Assembly: GCA_017458065.1 (NCBI GenBank)
Contig: JAFTGD010000017.1
Span: 123,424 to 187,423, forward strand
Source of the DNA: Oscillospiraceae bacterium
GTDB lineage: Bacteria; Bacillota; Clostridia; Oscillospirales; Oscillospiraceae
Direction of reading: 5' to 3'
Length of the DNA stretch: 64,000 bases
The notes below the pieces were generated by a model that ran no database searches, had not been told where the DNA came from, and worked only from the letters and a program-made list of their open reading frames with translations. Position 1 is the first letter of the stretch; the number at the start of each line of letters is the position of its first letter. A program made the position numbers and the translations under genes. Positions 33,428 to 41,079 of this stretch are shown here, piece by piece.

Positions 33428-33569
33428 CGATTCCTGACAAAATGAATCGGGCTCCGGTCTACTGATCCGGGATGCCGTTTGTTTTCAGCTGTGATAACGA
33501 TTACTTTCAGTTTTACTCCTAAATTTATGGATTTCCTTCACTTTTTATAACTTTTTTGGCCGTTTCGTC

Positions 33570-33599
33570 TTGACCGGAACCGGATCGGTTTGTTATACT
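33570..33599 (+). promoter_or_regulatory. Promoter of the ferritin-like gene
   Basis: TTGACC, 18 bases, TATACT, about 35 bases before the ATG. The rest of the 323-base intergenic region shows no gene. Confidence 0.7.
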
Positions 33600-33635
33600 T
33601 CTTTTATCCTATCTTTTATTCGGAGTGTGATTTCT

Positions 33636-34031
33636 ATGGATCAAGCCGTTATCAATGCCAATATGGACGCCCTTCTGAAAGCCCAGCAGGGAGAATTGGA
33701 TGCTATTTTGATGTATAACAAGCTGGCGGAGATCGTCTCTGAGCGCGATGCCGCTGTGTTCAGGCAGCTTGCCGCGGAAGAGGGGCGCCACGCTTCCGTC
33801 TTTCACAACTACACCCGGAAAACCCTGGAGCCAAAGAAGACGAAGTCCGTTCTTGTTCCCTTTCTGTACAGGACCATCGGACGCGAGAAGACCTATCAGC
33901 TGATTTCGAGCCAGGAGTACTCGGCCGGAGAGAAGTACATAACCCTTCTCAATACCTTTGCAGATGTCCAGGAAGTCCGGGATGACGAATTCCGGCATGG
34001 TGACATGGTCAAGGCGCTTTTACAGCCCTGA
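33636..34031 (+). CDS. Rubrerythrin-like ferritin-family protein
   Basis: 131 residues forming a short ferritin-like bundle. Metal ligands are suggested by QGELDAILMYNKLAE (first helix Glu), AAEEGRHASVFHNY (ExxRH, second helix) and SQEYSAGEKYITLL (third helix). There is no C-terminal rubredoxin domain. Such proteins bind di-iron and act in peroxide or oxygen defence in anaerobes. The ATG is chosen on GGAG; 22 further codons upstream run across the promoter and are not coding. Confidence 0.8.
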   Translation: MDQAVINANMDALLKAQQGELDAILMYNKLAEIVSERDAAVFRQLAAEEGRHASVFHNYTRKTLEPKKTKSVLVPFLYRTIGREKTYQLISSQEYSAGEKYITLLNTFADVQEVRDDEFRHGDMVKALLQP

Positions 34032-34200
34032 TCGACATCTGCTCCGCTTCAGGGGCACAGCTTCCGAAGGCCAGGCATAATCCCTTACGATTGCACCTGA
34101 TATTCGCCGGCCGGTCATGAAGTATTACCGGCACGGATGCGCAGATCGAGGTGCTGCCCGCCTCCGGCGGCAACATCATCACAATTGTTCACCCGCAGCG

Positions 34201-34231
34201 AAAAACGCCCTGACTCAGCCGAGTCAGGGCG
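34201..34231 (-). terminator. Terminator of the ArsC-like operon
   Basis: CGCCCTGACTC-AGCC-GAGTCAGGGCG is a perfect 11-bp stem; on the minus strand five T follow. The 219 bases between it and the ferritin-like gene hold nothing else recognised. Confidence 0.85.
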
Positions 34232-34250
34232 CGCGCTTTCCAGAATCGTG

Positions 34251-34499
34251 TCAGAACCAGTATTCTTTCATTGCCAGCAGAAGCGAATCATCCAGCTCAT
34301 AGTCATAGCTCTCCGGGATGACCGCGTCGATGCTGCAGTACGGGCAGCGGGCAGTCTCTTCCTGAATCCACTCCGTGATGCTTGAGGGATCATACATCCG
34401 CAGGCAGAAGAAGCATCCACACTGCCTGGAATCCAGCAGCGCTCCCCGGTTGTTCATGCTCCTGGCGCGGAGCATCTTCTGGTAATCGTCTGTCAGCAT
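34251..34499 (-). CDS. Small zinc-ribbon-like protein
   Basis: 82 residues with two Cys pairs, CGCFFC and CPYC, about 25 residues apart, a likely zinc site. The C-terminal half (PESYDYELDDSLLLAMKEYWF region) resembles a widespread short 'cytoplasmic protein' family of Proteobacteria and Firmicutes. No catalytic motif is seen. It lies 43 bases after the ArsC-like gene and shares its terminator. Confidence 0.75.
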   Translation of the reverse strand: MLTDDYQKMLRARSMNNRGALLDSRQCGCFFCLRMYDPSSITEWIQEETARCPYCSIDAVIPESYDYELDDSLLLAMKEYWF

Positions 34500-34542
34500 G
34501 TCAGTACGTTCCCCTCCCTTGCGGTCTGTGCGAAGTCGCCAT

Positions 34543-34896
34543 TCAGAGCAGTTTCTCCGCCCACTCGACTTCCCTGAAGCCGGTCAGCACAAAATCTTCG
34601 CCCACTGCAAGCGGACGCTTCACCAGCATTCCGTCCGTTGCGAGCAGGGCCAGCTGTTCGTCTTCGCTCATGTCCGGCAGCTTTCTGGAAAGCTCCATCT
34701 CACGGTAAGGGATGCCGCTTGTATTGAAAAAGCGCTTCAGCGGCAGTCCGCTTCTGGCATAATACGATCTGAGCGCCGCTTCGTCCGGGTGATCCGCCTT
34801 GATATCAACAACGGAATATTCAACGCCCTTCTCATCCAGCCATTTCAGTGCTTTCTTGCAGGTCGTGCAGCGGCTGTAGCAATATACTTTAAGCAT
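34543..34896 (-). CDS. ArsC/Spx family thioredoxin-fold reductase
   Basis: 117 residues starting MLKVYCYSRCTTCKKALKWL, with CTTC in the redox position and the family's LKRFFNTSG and VKRPLAV segments. The YffB/ArsC-like clade includes glutaredoxin-type arsenate reductases and Spx regulators. The C-terminal Arg that marks true ArsC is not obvious, so arsenate reduction is not assured. The ATG follows GGAG at eight bases. Confidence 0.88.
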   Translation of the reverse strand: MLKVYCYSRCTTCKKALKWLDEKGVEYSVVDIKADHPDEAALRSYYARSGLPLKRFFNTSGIPYREMELSRKLPDMSEDEQLALLATDGMLVKRPLAVGEDFVLTGFREVEWAEKLL

Positions 34897-35154
34897 ATGG
34901 TTTTCTCCGTTCTCTTTTTTTCCGGTGTTCCTAGAAGGCTTTTGCCGCTGTCTGCCGTTGAAAATCGGGCACGGCATAATACCCTCTTCTCTTATGTTGC
35001 AAGTATACTGTGTTTGTATGGATAATTCAAGACAGTTTCTGCGTCACGTTTTCGCGATCATGCAAGAAGCTGTCCTCCAGCTCCGCGGCATCCGAAGACA
35101 TGAAAATAACCGTCCCAGACCTGTCCGGCAGTTCCATACAAACGAAGTGCTCGA

Positions 35155-35191
35155 TTTACTGCCTCATATTATGTTAAAATGAGGCAGTAAA
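35155..35191. promoter_or_regulatory. Palindromic operator of the degraded fic locus
   Basis: TTTACTGCCTCAT and ATGAGGCAGTAAA are perfect 13-bp arms with an 11-base spacer that contains a TTAAAAT-like -10. The layout repeats that of the intact fic gene's operator with a different arm sequence. The 260 bases before it hold no clear gene; a 36-codon minus-strand frame (35027-35137) may be a fragment. Confidence 0.65.
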
Positions 35192-35212
35192 ACAGCAAGG
35201 GAGATCATTGAT

Positions 35213-35293
35213 ATGCATTCATTTGACTATCCGTTCTTAAAGTATGATATGCCTGCCGATCATGAAGATGTCGCAACTCGCATTACGCAATAA
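35213..35293 (+). pseudogene. N-terminal remnant of a second Fic-type gene
   Basis: 26 codons after GGGAG and ATG, reading MHSFDYPFLKYDMPADHEDV, then TAA. The start matches the Fic-family N-terminus (FDYxxL then PADI or PSDI), as in the intact fic product's FDYSKLADRTWPSDI. Nothing of the catalytic part remains downstream, where a terminator and the tRNA gene follow. Confidence 0.5.
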
Positions 35294-35304
35294 ATATCGA
35301 TTAT

Positions 35305-35344
35305 AGAAAAGCCAGAGCCACAATAATGAAGCCCTGACTTTTCT
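35305..35344 (-). terminator. Terminator of the tRNA-Leu gene
   Basis: AGAAAAGCCAGAGC pairs with GCCCTGACTTTTCT with a small internal mismatch; on the minus strand the descending arm ends in TTTTCT. Confidence 0.65.
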
Positions 35345-35364
35345 ATCTTTTTGATGCTGCAATA

Positions 35365-35450
35365 TGGTGCCGGCGGCCCGACTCGAACGGGTACGCAGTT
35401 GCCTGCAAGGGATTTTAAGTCCCTGGTGTCTACCATTCCACCACGCCGGC
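35365..35450 (-). tRNA. tRNA-Leu, anticodon UAA
   Basis: On the minus strand the gene starts GCCGGCGTGGTGGAAT and ends in the acceptor strand CGCCGGC, discriminator A and encoded CCA. The anticodon stem-loop GGGACTTAAAATCCC gives UAA. A long variable arm and the GTTCGAGTC T-loop are present, as expected for tRNA-Leu. It sits at the edge of the accessory patch, a usual place for integration, but no attachment duplicate is seen. Confidence 0.95.
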
Positions 35451-35471
35451 GTATTCTTTTTTTCGGTGTTC

Positions 35472-35500
35472 AATTTAACACCTTCAAAGGAAAGTGTCAA
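35472..35500 (-). promoter_or_regulatory. Promoter of tRNA-Leu
   Basis: Minus-strand TTGACA, 17 bases, TAAATT, about 22 bases before the tRNA 5' end. Confidence 0.75.
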
Positions 35501-35586
35501 GCACAAGCTGATACTTTCCTCTTTTTTATTTCGGCTTCTTCTGGTATACTGGCGGTGTTTGATTCTATGCGAAAGAAGGAATGACC

Positions 35587-36348
35587 ATGTCCCTGATTCA
35601 GCAGCTTAACGCGCCGTTTCTCTATCTTGTCTGCGGCGCGATCATCCTGTTTATTGCTGCGGTTTCGCTGTTCTTTCTGATCCGCGCCTACCGCGCGGGC
35701 AAGGCCATCGGGATGGACACCGCGAAGATGAAGCGCGCCATAACCGCCAGCGCCACCTTCACCCTGCTCCCCAGCGTCGGCATTCTGCTGGGCGTCATCG
35801 CTCTCTCGGGCAGTCTCGGTACGCCCTGGCCCTGGCTCCGCCTTTCGGTCATCGGAGCGCTGCACTATGAGACACAGGTTGCCACCGCGGCGGCGGAGGC
35901 TGTCGGTCTGAACGGTCTCTCCGCTTCCCAGATGACGGCGAAGGCCTTCTCCACGATCTGTCTGCTGATGAGCGTCTGTATCATGTGGGGCATGGTCCTC
36001 TCTGTGATTTTTAATCAGCGCTATCTCGCCCGGCTGTCCAGCGGCGGAAGCGGCGGGAAGAAGTCTTCCCTCGCAGGCTTCGGAGATCTCGCCATGACCG
36101 CCATGTTCATCGGCCTCATCTGCGCCTATCTCGGCAGCTATATCGGTGGCTTTGTCTCCGGCGGAGGCCTGTTTTCCTTCGGCGGCAGCTGGATTCCCCT
36201 TGCGGTGGTGGCTGTCGCCTGCCTCGCCATGGCGGGATTTCTCTGGCTGTATGAAAAGAAAAACGCCGTCTGGGTGGAGAGCTTCTCCATCGCGGGCAGC
36301 ATGCTGATTGCCATGGCAGCGGCAGTCGCCTTCGGCGCCATAGGCTGA
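35587..36348 (+). CDS. DUF5058 family membrane protein
   Basis: About 253 residues with seven or so hydrophobic segments (for example YLVCGAIILFIAAVSLFFLI and TFTLLPSVGILLGVIALSG). The N-terminal SLIQQLNAPFLYLVCG and WPWLRLSVIGALHYET segments match DUF5058. The ATG with AAGGA at six bases is used; another ATG lies two codons upstream. It forms an operon with a second membrane protein and an M20 peptidase, which suggests a two-part transporter for a peptide or acylated amino acid. Confidence 0.85.
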   Translation: MSLIQQLNAPFLYLVCGAIILFIAAVSLFFLIRAYRAGKAIGMDTAKMKRAITASATFTLLPSVGILLGVIALSGSLGTPWPWLRLSVIGALHYETQVATAAAEAVGLNGLSASQMTAKAFSTICLLMSVCIMWGMVLSVIFNQRYLARLSSGGSGGKKSSLAGFGDLAMTAMFIGLICAYLGSYIGGFVSGGGLFSFGGSWIPLAVVAVACLAMAGFLWLYEKKNAVWVESFSIAGSMLIAMAAAVAFGAIG

Positions 36349-36362
36349 GAGGAGGGACAGAC

Positions 36363-37055
36363 ATGACCAACGAACAGAAACAGGCTGTCTTTGAGCAGTA
36401 TAACGCCAAGACCCATCGGTACGGGCGTATCGTCAGCGTCGTCACGCTCGTTCTGCTGCTGGGCGCGCCCTTTGTCATCGGCCGCTACCTCGGAGCGCTG
36501 CCCGATATGGCCGCCTTCGGCAGGGGCTTTCTCGCCATCGGTCTGATCTGGATGGTGAGCAGCGTTGCCGAGTACCTGATCTATACCCCGATGCTGGGCG
36601 CGGGCGGCGGATACCTCGCCTTTATTACGGGGAACCTCATCAATATGAAGATCCCCTGCGCTGTAAACGCCCGGGACATCGTCGGGGCGAAAGCCGGCAC
36701 GCCCGAGAACGAGATCATCTCTACGCTCTCGATTGCGACTTCCGCCCTTACGACCATCCTGGTCCTCGCCGCGGGCGTTGCGCTCCTGATCCCGCTGCAG
36801 CCGCTGCTTCAGGCCCCTGCGCTGCAGCCCGCTTTCGACAACGTGGTGCCGGCGCTCTTCGGCGCGATGGCCTATAAATATTTCCGCCGCAATATGGACA
36901 TCGCGATCCTGCCGCTCCTTGTCATGAGCCTGCTCTTCACACTGGTTCCGTCACTGATTTCTTCCACCAGCTTCATGATTCTCCCCAGCGGCGCTCTGGC
37001 GATCTTCCTTGCCTGGTGGAAGTTCAAAAAAGCGAATGCGGAGGCCGCATCATGA
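36363..37055 (+). CDS. Membrane protein, partner of DUF5058
   Basis: 230 residues with about six hydrophobic segments and a conserved-looking cytosolic or re-entrant loop AGGGYLAFITGNLINMKIPCA, which resembles substrate loops of carriers. No family name is recognised. It has a strong GAGGAGGG site and overlaps the following M20 peptidase gene by four bases. With DUF5058 it probably forms a heteromeric carrier. Confidence 0.8.
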   Translation: MTNEQKQAVFEQYNAKTHRYGRIVSVVTLVLLLGAPFVIGRYLGALPDMAAFGRGFLAIGLIWMVSSVAEYLIYTPMLGAGGGYLAFITGNLINMKIPCAVNARDIVGAKAGTPENEIISTLSIATSALTTILVLAAGVALLIPLQPLLQAPALQPAFDNVVPALFGAMAYKYFRRNMDIAILPLLVMSLLFTLVPSLISSTSFMILPSGALAIFLAWWKFKKANAEAAS

Positions 37056-38494
37056 TCGCGCTGTACATTCTGCTCGGCCTTCTCGGCCTGCTGCTTCTGC
37101 TGATCCTCATCGCAGTGGTCCGCACGCTCCTCGCGCCTCGCCTGCATTCCGATTACCAGGCGCCCCCCGCAGACGACCGCGCTGCGCTTTACGCCGAAAA
37201 GCTCTCCCGGATGGTGGCCTATGAGACCGTTTCGGTCCCGGATACCGACCAGAGAGAAAAATTCCTCGGCTTCCACCGGCTGCTGGAAGAGCTCTTCCCC
37301 CTGGTCCATCAGCACCTGGAGAAGACCGAGATCGACGGAAATCTCCTCTTCCACTGGGAAGGCCTTTACCACGACAAGCCTCTGGTTCTCATGAGCCATC
37401 AGGACGTGGTGCCGGCCGAAGGGCAGTGGCTCCACGAACCTTTTTCCGGTGACTTCGCCGACGGCAAGGTCTGGGGCCGGGGCGCGTCCGACACAAAATG
37501 CTCCGTCATGGGTTTCTTCCAGGCGGCGGAGGAATTGCTCCGGGAGGGATATGTCCCGCCCCAGGATGTGTATCTCTCCTCTTCCTGTACCGAGGAATAC
37601 GCCGGCCCCGGCTGTCCGAAGCTGGTGGCGGAGCTGCAGCGCCGCGGAGTGAAGCCCTTCCTCGTCTGCGATGAGGGCGGCGGCATCATCACCGATCCCA
37701 TCGGCGGCATCCCGGGCAACTTTGCCATGATGGGGGTGTTTGAAAAAGGGAAGGCGGATGTCCGATTCACCGCCCGTTCCGACGGCGGCCACGCCAGCGC
37801 GCCGCCTCGCAACTCCCCCATTGTCCGGCTCGCTGATTTCGAGCGGCACATGGAGCGCCGCTCGCCGTTTCAGAAAAAGTTTGAGCCGGAGGTCAGGGCG
37901 ATGTTTGAACGCCTGGCGCCCTATGCGGGCTTCGGCATGCGGCTGCTGTTTTCCAACTTCTGGCTGTTTCAGCCCCTCCTGAAGCTTGTCATGCCGATGG
38001 TTTCCAATCTGGCGGGGGCGATGCTGCGCACCACCATCGCCTTCACCATGCAGTCCGGGTCCGATGCCTGCAACGTGCTGCCCCAGGAGGCCAGCGTCTG
38101 GGCCAACATGCGTTTCATCCCCCATCAGGGGATGGAGGAGAGCCTAGCTCTGACCCGCAGGATTGCGGAGAAATACCGCCTCGAGATGGAGGTCCTCAGC
38201 GCCAGCGACTACAGCCGCGCCACGGACATCGAAGGCGAAGGCTGGAAGCTTGCGGTACGTGTTGTGCAGCAGACCTTCCCGGGCCTCCCCGTGAGCCCCT
38301 ATGTGATGACCGGCGCAACCGACGCCAAGTGCTACCAGGAGATCTGCGACAACATCATCCGCTTCGCCCCGGTGATTTACGGGCCGGAGCAGATGAAAGG
38401 CATGCACGGCGTCAACGAGAACATTGAGATCTCCTGCCTCCCCGGCGCTGTGGATTTCTACAGGAATCTGATCGCCGCCATGGGCAGTCTCTGA
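37052..38494 (+). CDS. M20 family metallopeptidase, membrane-tethered
   Basis: 480 residues. An N-terminal transmembrane helix (LYILLGLLGLLLLLILIAVV) is followed by an M20/ArgE-DapE-type catalytic domain: metal ligands in LMSHQDVVPA and WGRGASDTK, catalytic Glu pair in CTEEYAG, and the dimerisation domain starting ARSDGGHAS. These enzymes cut dipeptides or N-acyl amino acids. Its ATG overlaps the carrier gene stop (ATGA), linking hydrolysis with transport. Confidence 0.92.
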   Translation: MIALYILLGLLGLLLLLILIAVVRTLLAPRLHSDYQAPPADDRAALYAEKLSRMVAYETVSVPDTDQREKFLGFHRLLEELFPLVHQHLEKTEIDGNLLFHWEGLYHDKPLVLMSHQDVVPAEGQWLHEPFSGDFADGKVWGRGASDTKCSVMGFFQAAEELLREGYVPPQDVYLSSSCTEEYAGPGCPKLVAELQRRGVKPFLVCDEGGGIITDPIGGIPGNFAMMGVFEKGKADVRFTARSDGGHASAPPRNSPIVRLADFERHMERRSPFQKKFEPEVRAMFERLAPYAGFGMRLLFSNFWLFQPLLKLVMPMVSNLAGAMLRTTIAFTMQSGSDACNVLPQEASVWANMRFIPHQGMEESLALTRRIAEKYRLEMEVLSASDYSRATDIEGEGWKLAVRVVQQTFPGLPVSPYVMTGATDAKCYQEICDNIIRFAPVIYGPEQMKGMHGVNENIEISCLPGAVDFYRNLIAAMGSL

Positions 38495-38530
38495 TCGGCT
38501 TTTCCCCTGCATTTCCGCTCTTCTCCAGTA

Positions 38531-38559
38531 TTGTCAAAGCGGATCAGAAATGCTATAAT
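38531..38559 (+). promoter_or_regulatory. Promoter of the envelope acylation operon
   Basis: TTGTCA, 17 bases, TATAAT, 45 bases before the MBOAT start. Confidence 0.8.
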
Positions 38560-38603
38560 ATTATGATTTTTTATCTGTCTGGGAGAAGGGAGGAAACAGC
38601 ACC

Positions 38604-40010
38604 TTGGTTTTCAGTTCGGCGATTTTTCTGTTCTGCTTTCTCCCCGCGGTGTTTCTGCTGTATCGGCTGCCCTTCGGCCGCCGGTATCAGAACATCCTGC
38701 TCGCCGCTGCGAGCCTGGTGTTCTATGCCTTCGGCAACCTTCACTATGTGCCGCTGTTCCTGTTCTCGATCCTGCTGAACTATCTGACCGGCCTGCTGCT
38801 CGGCGGCCGGTATCCGCACAGCAGAACGGTCCTCACCGTCAATGTCCTGCTGAACCTGGGGCTTCTCTGTGTTTTCAAATACACCGACTTTCTGATTGCG
38901 AATTTCAACACGCTCTCCGGGCTCTCCGTTGCGCCTGTGGGGCTGGTGCTTCCAATCGGCATCTCGTTCTTCACCTTCCAGGGGCTGAGCTACACCATCG
39001 ACGTGTATCGCCGCCCGGAGGAATACAGCCGCAGCTTTCTGAAGCTTTTGCTTTATATTTCCTTCTTCCCGCAGCTGATCGCCGGACCCATTGTCCGCTG
39101 GGGCGATATCGCGGCACAGATTGACGCGCGCAGCTGCACGCCGGAGAAGACCTCTTCCGGGATCCGCCGTTTCATCGTCGGTCTCAGTAAGAAGATACTG
39201 CTGGCGGATACGGCGGCTTATGTGGTGGACGCTGTTTTTGCCGCCGGGATCCCGGATGCCCGGCTCGCCTGGCTGGGCGGGATCTGCTATACGCTGCAGA
39301 TCTATTTTGATTTTTCCGGTTACAGCGACATGGCCATCGGCATGGGCCGGATGTTCGGCTTTTCGATCAAGGAGAACTTTCTCTTCCCCTACACGGCGAC
39401 CTCCATCCGGGACTTCTGGCGGAAGTGGCATATCTCCCTCTCCACCTGGTTCCGGGAGTACCTGTACTTTCCCCTCGGCGGCAGCCGCCGAGGCCGCGCC
39501 CGCGCCGCGCTGAACCGCTTTATCGTGTTCTTCTGCACCGGCCTCTGGCACGGGGCCAACTGGACCTTTGTTCTCTGGGGCCTGGGTCACGGGCTGCTCT
39601 CCAGTCTGGAGGGCAGCGGGATCATCCCTGTGGATCGGCTTCAGAAGTCGGTGCTCGGCAGAGTCCTCTGCCGGGTCTATACCCTCCTTGCCGTGATGCT
39701 GCTGTTTACCCTGTTCCGCGCGGACAGCGTTGCGCAGGGATTTGGCATGATTGCGGCGATGTTCCGTTTCCGCTCACTTGCGGAAGGCTCGCTTCTGCTG
39801 GCAAAGCTCTCCGCGCCCGCGGTGTCCGTGCTGCTCTGCGCCGCCCTGGCGCTCACGCTGAGCACCGACGGCAAACGCATCCACGCCTATCTGACGGAAG
39901 AGCGCCCTGGCGAGCTGCTTCCGGATCTGTTTTGTCTGCTGCTTTTGCTGCTGAGCGTCATGTCGCTGGCGCAGAGCGGTTTCCATCCCTTTATCTATTT
40001 TCAGTTCTGA
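38604..40010 (+). CDS. MBOAT family O-acyltransferase (AlgI/DltB/PatA-like)
   Basis: 468 residues with about eleven hydrophobic segments. The MBOAT signature is present: SYTIDVYR, the DFWRKWHISLSTWFREYLY block, and catalytic His316 in GLWHGANW. It moves acyl groups, usually acetate, across the membrane to an extracytoplasmic acceptor. The start is TTG behind GGGAGG, giving the usual VFSSAIFLFCFLP beginning. The AlgJ-like partner follows after four bases, as in alginate and peptidoglycan acetylation systems. Confidence 0.93.
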   Translation: MVFSSAIFLFCFLPAVFLLYRLPFGRRYQNILLAAASLVFYAFGNLHYVPLFLFSILLNYLTGLLLGGRYPHSRTVLTVNVLLNLGLLCVFKYTDFLIANFNTLSGLSVAPVGLVLPIGISFFTFQGLSYTIDVYRRPEEYSRSFLKLLLYISFFPQLIAGPIVRWGDIAAQIDARSCTPEKTSSGIRRFIVGLSKKILLADTAAYVVDAVFAAGIPDARLAWLGGICYTLQIYFDFSGYSDMAIGMGRMFGFSIKENFLFPYTATSIRDFWRKWHISLSTWFREYLYFPLGGSRRGRARAALNRFIVFFCTGLWHGANWTFVLWGLGHGLLSSLEGSGIIPVDRLQKSVLGRVLCRVYTLLAVMLLFTLFRADSVAQGFGMIAAMFRFRSLAEGSLLLAKLSAPAVSVLLCAALALTLSTDGKRIHAYLTEERPGELLPDLFCLLLLLLSVMSLAQSGFHPFIYFQF

Positions 40011-40014
40011 CGCT

Positions 40015-41079
40015 ATGAAGGATCATCATCTTGCCAACTTATTCATCGGGCTTTTTCTGCTGCTCTGCCTGATCCCGTCGCTGGGGATGCTGGCGCTGGG
40101 TCCGTCTCCGCTGCTCGCCAACGAGAGTGCGCCGCGCACGCCTGCCCTTTTCGACCGGGACGGCGCGGTAAACCCGGACGTGCTTGCGGATGTGACAGAT
40201 TATATGGGCACCCGGTTTGCTCTGCGTCCTTACCTGGTCTCGGCACGCTCCTTCCTCTATGAGAAGCTGCTGAACAGCTCCGCGGAGGAACAGGTCACTT
40301 TGGGGACCGACGGCCAGCTTTACTACAGCTCCACGCTGGAGGACTACGCCGGCGTCGGCCTTTCGGACGGGGATCTCCGCCGTATCGCAGAAAGCCTCGC
40401 CGCCATCCAGGAGCAGGCGGAGGCTCAGGGCAGCCGCTTCGTCTTTACCGTGGCGCCCAACAAGAACTCCGTGATCCCCCAGCAGATGCCGGCCCGTTTC
40501 CCCGCTGGCCATGAAAACGGCAATCTCGCCCGCCTTCTGCCCCTGCTGGAAGAAGCCGGGGTAAACTATGTCGATCTGTACGGGCTTCTGGCCGGGCAGC
40601 CGGCGCTCTATTACAGGACCGATTCGCACTGGACCGCCGAAGGCGCCGCTATGGCCGCCGACGCGCTGCTCGCCGCTCTCGGGCGGGAGAGTTCCTTCGC
40701 CGCGGGCCCCTTTGCGGAAGACGGCCTGCATATCGGGGACCTGTACCAGATGCTCTATCCCGTCGGGAAGGGGCGCGAAGCGGAACTCGTCTACAGCCCC
40801 GGCCATGTCCATGAGACCGCCTCTGACCCCCGCGGCGGCAACGCCATCACCATCCGGACTTCTTCCTCCGATGGAAAAGGCAGCCTTTACTGCCGCCGGG
40901 ATTCCTTCGGTATCGCGCTGTATCCCTACCTCGCCGATGCTTTTGAGACGGCGGAGTTCTCCCGCTCGGCGGACTATTCGCCGGAGGCTTTTTCCGGCGT
41001 CGAGGCCGACGCCGTGATTCTGGAAATCGTGGAGCGGAACATCCCGCTTCTCCTCCCCGATGAGGACGGCGCCCTATGA
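40015..41079 (+). CDS. DHHW/AlgJ-like SGNH-type O-acetylation protein
   Basis: 354 residues with one N-terminal transmembrane anchor (LANLFIGLFLLLCLIPSLGM) and an extracytoplasmic SGNH-hydrolase-like domain. The family's TDSHWT motif is at residues 202-207 (Asp203, His205), and VAPNKNSVIP occurs in the middle. The partner MBOAT supplies the acyl group and this protein passes it to the polymer. Its last codons overlap the next gene by four bases. Confidence 0.87.
   Translation: MKDHHLANLFIGLFLLLCLIPSLGMLALGPSPLLANESAPRTPALFDRDGAVNPDVLADVTDYMGTRFALRPYLVSARSFLYEKLLNSSAEEQVTLGTDGQLYYSSTLEDYAGVGLSDGDLRRIAESLAAIQEQAEAQGSRFVFTVAPNKNSVIPQQMPARFPAGHENGNLARLLPLLEEAGVNYVDLYGLLAGQPALYYRTDSHWTAEGAAMAADALLAALGRESSFAAGPFAEDGLHIGDLYQMLYPVGKGREAELVYSPGHVHETASDPRGGNAITIRTSSSDGKGSLYCRRDSFGIALYPYLADAFETAEFSRSADYSPEAFSGVEADAVILEIVERNIPLLLPDEDGAL

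Noticed and set aside
33480-33530. Possible Fur box (GTGATAACGATTAC) upstream of the ferritin-like gene
   Set aside because: Only a loose match with poor symmetry and more than 40 bases upstream of the -35 box; not strong enough to report as an operator.
35365-35450. tRNA-Leu as an integration site of a mobile island
   Set aside because: No integrase gene and no duplicated tRNA 3' end is visible in the window, so an attachment site is not called.
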